Of a stretch of 64,000 nt of DNA, positions 62,088-64,000 are shown one piece after another (the first letter of the stretch is position 1; the number at the start of each line of letters is the position of its first letter). The position numbers and the translations under genes are program-made. The notes beneath the pieces were generated by a model, which had not been told where the DNA came from, made no database searches, and saw nothing but the letters and a program-made list of their open reading frames with translations. Source of the DNA: Clonostachys chloroleuca (lineage: Eukaryota > Ascomycota > Sordariomycetes > Hypocreales > Bionectriaceae); contig JBANAY010000004.1 of NCBI GenBank assembly GCA_037952775.1, forward strand, positions 620,001-684,000, read 5' to 3'.

Positions 62088-63415
62088 TCAATCATCGTCG
62101 CTGTCTGACCCGGAGCTGCTCGTAGGCGAATCATCATCGTCATCCTCCTCCCCAAAGCTCTGCTCCTCAAGCACCTCCCCTAGCTCAAGACCAACTGATT
62201 GGTTATTCGGGCCAGCGTCATCCTCTGCATCGTCGTCCAGCTCTTCTTCGTCGCTACCAATCTCGCCTGCCTCCACGCCTTGCTTCCTCTTCTTAGCAGA
62301 GCGCGACGTATTATTGTTTCTGTCAGGCACATCTTTCCGCTTGTTTCCCACGCGCAAAGGCAGTGTTGATTCTTCGTTCATATCCTTGGGGCCCAAGGCA
62401 AAGCCTGTGGGGAGTGCCTGTCCCTGCGGGAGGACATAGACGGTGGGGAATTCATAAACATTCGTGTTTCGTAGAATTTCCCGTAAGCAGTCGCCTGGCT
62501 CAATCTTCGTAACCACGTGGATTCGATCTGGTCGCTGTCGCGGGTTCGCCAGGTAGAAGCAATGCAGCCGCTGCAGCTCAGCTTCTTCGTCGGAAGGCCA
62601 ATTCCCCGTCACGAACACAGACTCGGCGGGGACCCAAGAGCCAGTTCCAGGCTCTTGCAACGTGCTCGGCGCCGGAAACCAAGTAGCAGCAGACATGTGC
62701 TGGATGCCGGTGCGTCCGCTGACCGATATACCCGCCAGCTTGTTCGCCAGCCTCTTCTGTCCATCCCGCGTATCCTTGTAGGCTCGGTATAGCGGCACGT
62801 CGTCCATGGATTTGGATAGTATCCGCGTCGTCGCCCGTTCCCCCATCTTCGAGTCCCCCCCTCGGCGCCGTCGAAGGTGAGCCACTCCACCTGCCAATTG
62901 ATCCGCCCCGACCTCCTGTTCAGCGTCGTCTTGTTCTCCTGCTCCCGCGACATCCCCCTCGGCGCGCAGAGGATGCGGATGTTCAGCCTCCTCAGTCCGT
63001 ACGCCAGGAACCGCTCAAACACCCTGCCCTTGGCCTCCCGCAGCATCCTCGTAACCAGCACCTTGCGCTTCCTGCCGTCGCGGCCGACCTTCCACTTCAC
63101 CTCCTGCATGGTCAGCGGGCGGAGCTCCTCCGTCTGGACGACCCCCCTATCCTCGACCAGGTGCTTCTCCGTCCGCTGCATCGCGACCTCCATCCCGTGG
63201 AGGAAGTTGTAGTCGTGGTCGATGCCCGCCGCCGTCCGCAGGTCCTTGCGCGCCTTGTAGACGGTTGGATCGCGGGTGCCAGGGCACTCAGCCCAGGCCT
63301 TGTGCTTCTTCGTGCATGGCAGGGAGCATGTGCGTGCGCCGCATCGCGGGCATTTGTACTTAGGGGGCGATATATGGCAAATTGAACATAGCGACGTAAG
63401 TAAAGGGTCCGACAT
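62088..63415 (-). CDS. BCD1: Box C/D snoRNP assembly protein Bcd1 (HIT-type zinc finger), frame broken at one homopolymer
   Basis: The minus-strand gene runs from the ATG at 63415 to the stop at 62090-62088 with one frame change at a G7 run (62855-62861). Allowing one more G gives about 442 residues. The N-terminal zf-HIT has ligands C10, C13, C22, C25, C30, C34, H38 and C44 (CSICHISPPKYKCPRCG). A conserved central region follows with NFLHGME, LREAKGRVFERFLAYGLRR and INWQVEW. After the run, KMGERATTRILSKSMDD, TGNWPSDEEAEL and YEFPTVYVLP continue the family. The C-terminus is acidic (EEDDDDDSP, DSDDD). Bcd1 (ZNHIT6 in humans) helps load Snu13/Nop58 onto box C/D snoRNAs with Rvb1/2 and acts in the nucleus. 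Longer in-frame sequence upstream of 63415 has no ATG, so that start is favoured. Confidence 0.93.
62855..62861 (-). other. G7 (C7 on plus) run at the frame break of BCD1
   Basis: Upstream protein reads WQVEWLTFDGAEGG. Downstream protein reads DSKMGERATTRIL in the frame reached by one more G. Without it the first frame reads through Arg/Gly/Trp-rich, non-family sequence. Confidence 0.75.
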
Positions 63416-64000
63416 CGTAATAGCTTGTGATGATTGGTATGCAGTGGCAGGACGCAAGTTGACCTGAATCCTCAACTTTTCCAAATACTTGCGCTATCTT
63501 ATCTTATCGATACATGAATTCGACTTCAGCATTTTGAACCACTTGCCAAGTACCTCGGGCTTATAAGCACCTACGAACTACGGCACAGAACCATGGTAGT
63601 GGATGAGAAAGACGTTGGCGAAGGACATTTTAGTTCACGCAACACATTTAGGGAAGCAATATTCAAATTCAAAACTTTATTTTATCATCCAAGGTGGCTC
63701 AGCATACCAAATAAAGGAGGGACATGAATGGAATTAATACCACCCCCCAGATCTAGAAACAAAGACAAGATGTAACATGACATGACTGAGAAATCCAAGT
63801 CCCGCTCGCAATAATCAAGGTGGTAGTTGGTGCGAAATGAGCCCCCTTTCTTCCCTGGGGGTGTAAAAGAGATGAAAAAAATGAAAAGCTATCAAAAGAC
63901 ATTAAACGCCAAAGCCTGCAAGGTGTAGATTCAACCGCCAGGGAAGTCAAAGAGAAATTACATGGGAAACAGTAGGTGCAACCTGTCAAGCGACAAAACC
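63416..64000. other. Right edge, BCD1 promoter side, no gene seen
   Basis: AT-richer sequence upstream of BCD1 with only short openings. The last 250 bases may be the 3' flank of a gene beyond the window; nothing coding can be supported. Confidence 0.5.

Noticed and set aside
16857..62861. Programmed ribosomal frameshifting as main explanation of the frame breaks
   Set aside because: It would need six events in three unrelated genes at plain homopolymers without evident stimulators; sequence error is simpler. Kept only as an alternative.
1..64000. tRNA, rRNA, CRISPR or transposon features
   Set aside because: Scanning for T-arm and A/B-box patterns, spaced identical repeats and transposase-like motifs by eye gave nothing that folded or fitted.

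Overview
The window is nuclear DNA of a filamentous ascomycete (Pezizomycotina), most likely a Sordariomycete and possibly Hypocreales. The protein-coding genes have short introns of about 50-90 bases with GTATGT/GTGAGT-type donors and CTAAC-type branch points. The proteins are fungal: an ankyrin plus DIL protein, a GAF/PAS hybrid histidine kinase, an Ecl1-family protein, Ede1, Sec6 and Bcd1. I place the organism from gene content and style only and cannot name a species.

Fourteen protein-coding genes are supported. Left to right: ankyrin/DIL protein (3349-5977, -); a fungal-specific protein resembling DUF7924 (7353-9011, -); allantoicase (10147-11282, -); a cytochrome b561-like membrane protein (12354-13170, +); a roughly 2000-residue hybrid histidine kinase (16857-22973, +); a histidine-phosphatase protein (23957-25443, -); a PRKRIP1/DUF1168 splicing-factor homologue (26363-26992, +); CCT3 chaperonin gamma subunit (27309-29297, -); an unrecognised 420-residue protein (29952-31326, -); an Ecl1-family small zinc protein (37390-37875, -); glutathione reductase (51912-53513, -); Ede1 endocytic scaffold (54680-58554, +); Sec6 exocyst subunit (59286-61568, -); and Bcd1 box C/D snoRNP assembly factor (62088-63415, -). 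Exon structures were worked out by hand, and every multi-exon model keeps phase across its junctions.

Most genes are unrelated housekeeping or regulatory genes, not a biosynthetic or defence cluster. The local links are the trafficking pair EDE1/SEC6 (convergent) and the divergent GLR1/EDE1 promoter. Three gene-poor stretches stand out: 13.2-16.9 kb, 31.3-37.4 kb and 37.9-51.9 kb. The last is 14 kb without a convincing gene. I found no transposon, tRNA, rRNA, CRISPR array or virus-derived gene.

The most notable observations are these. (1) Six apparent -1 frame breaks lie in three otherwise well-preserved genes (histidine kinase, EDE1, BCD1). Each coincides with a G or C homopolymer and each would be fixed by one more base in the run. 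This points to sequence or assembly error, although all six could also be bridged by -1 ribosomal slippage. (2) A TCGG-N6-CCGA dyad, the reported site type of the purine-catabolism activator UaY, lies 158 bases upstream of the allantoicase start, with GATA-factor sites nearby. (3) Glutathione reductase has a weak first ATG opening a mitochondrial presequence and a strong-context second ATG at codon 41, the layout expected for dual targeting. (4) The DUF7924-like protein has a tandem 66-bp repeat and a PD...E-x-K-like core with the lysine replaced. I did not find a convincing new multi-gene system.
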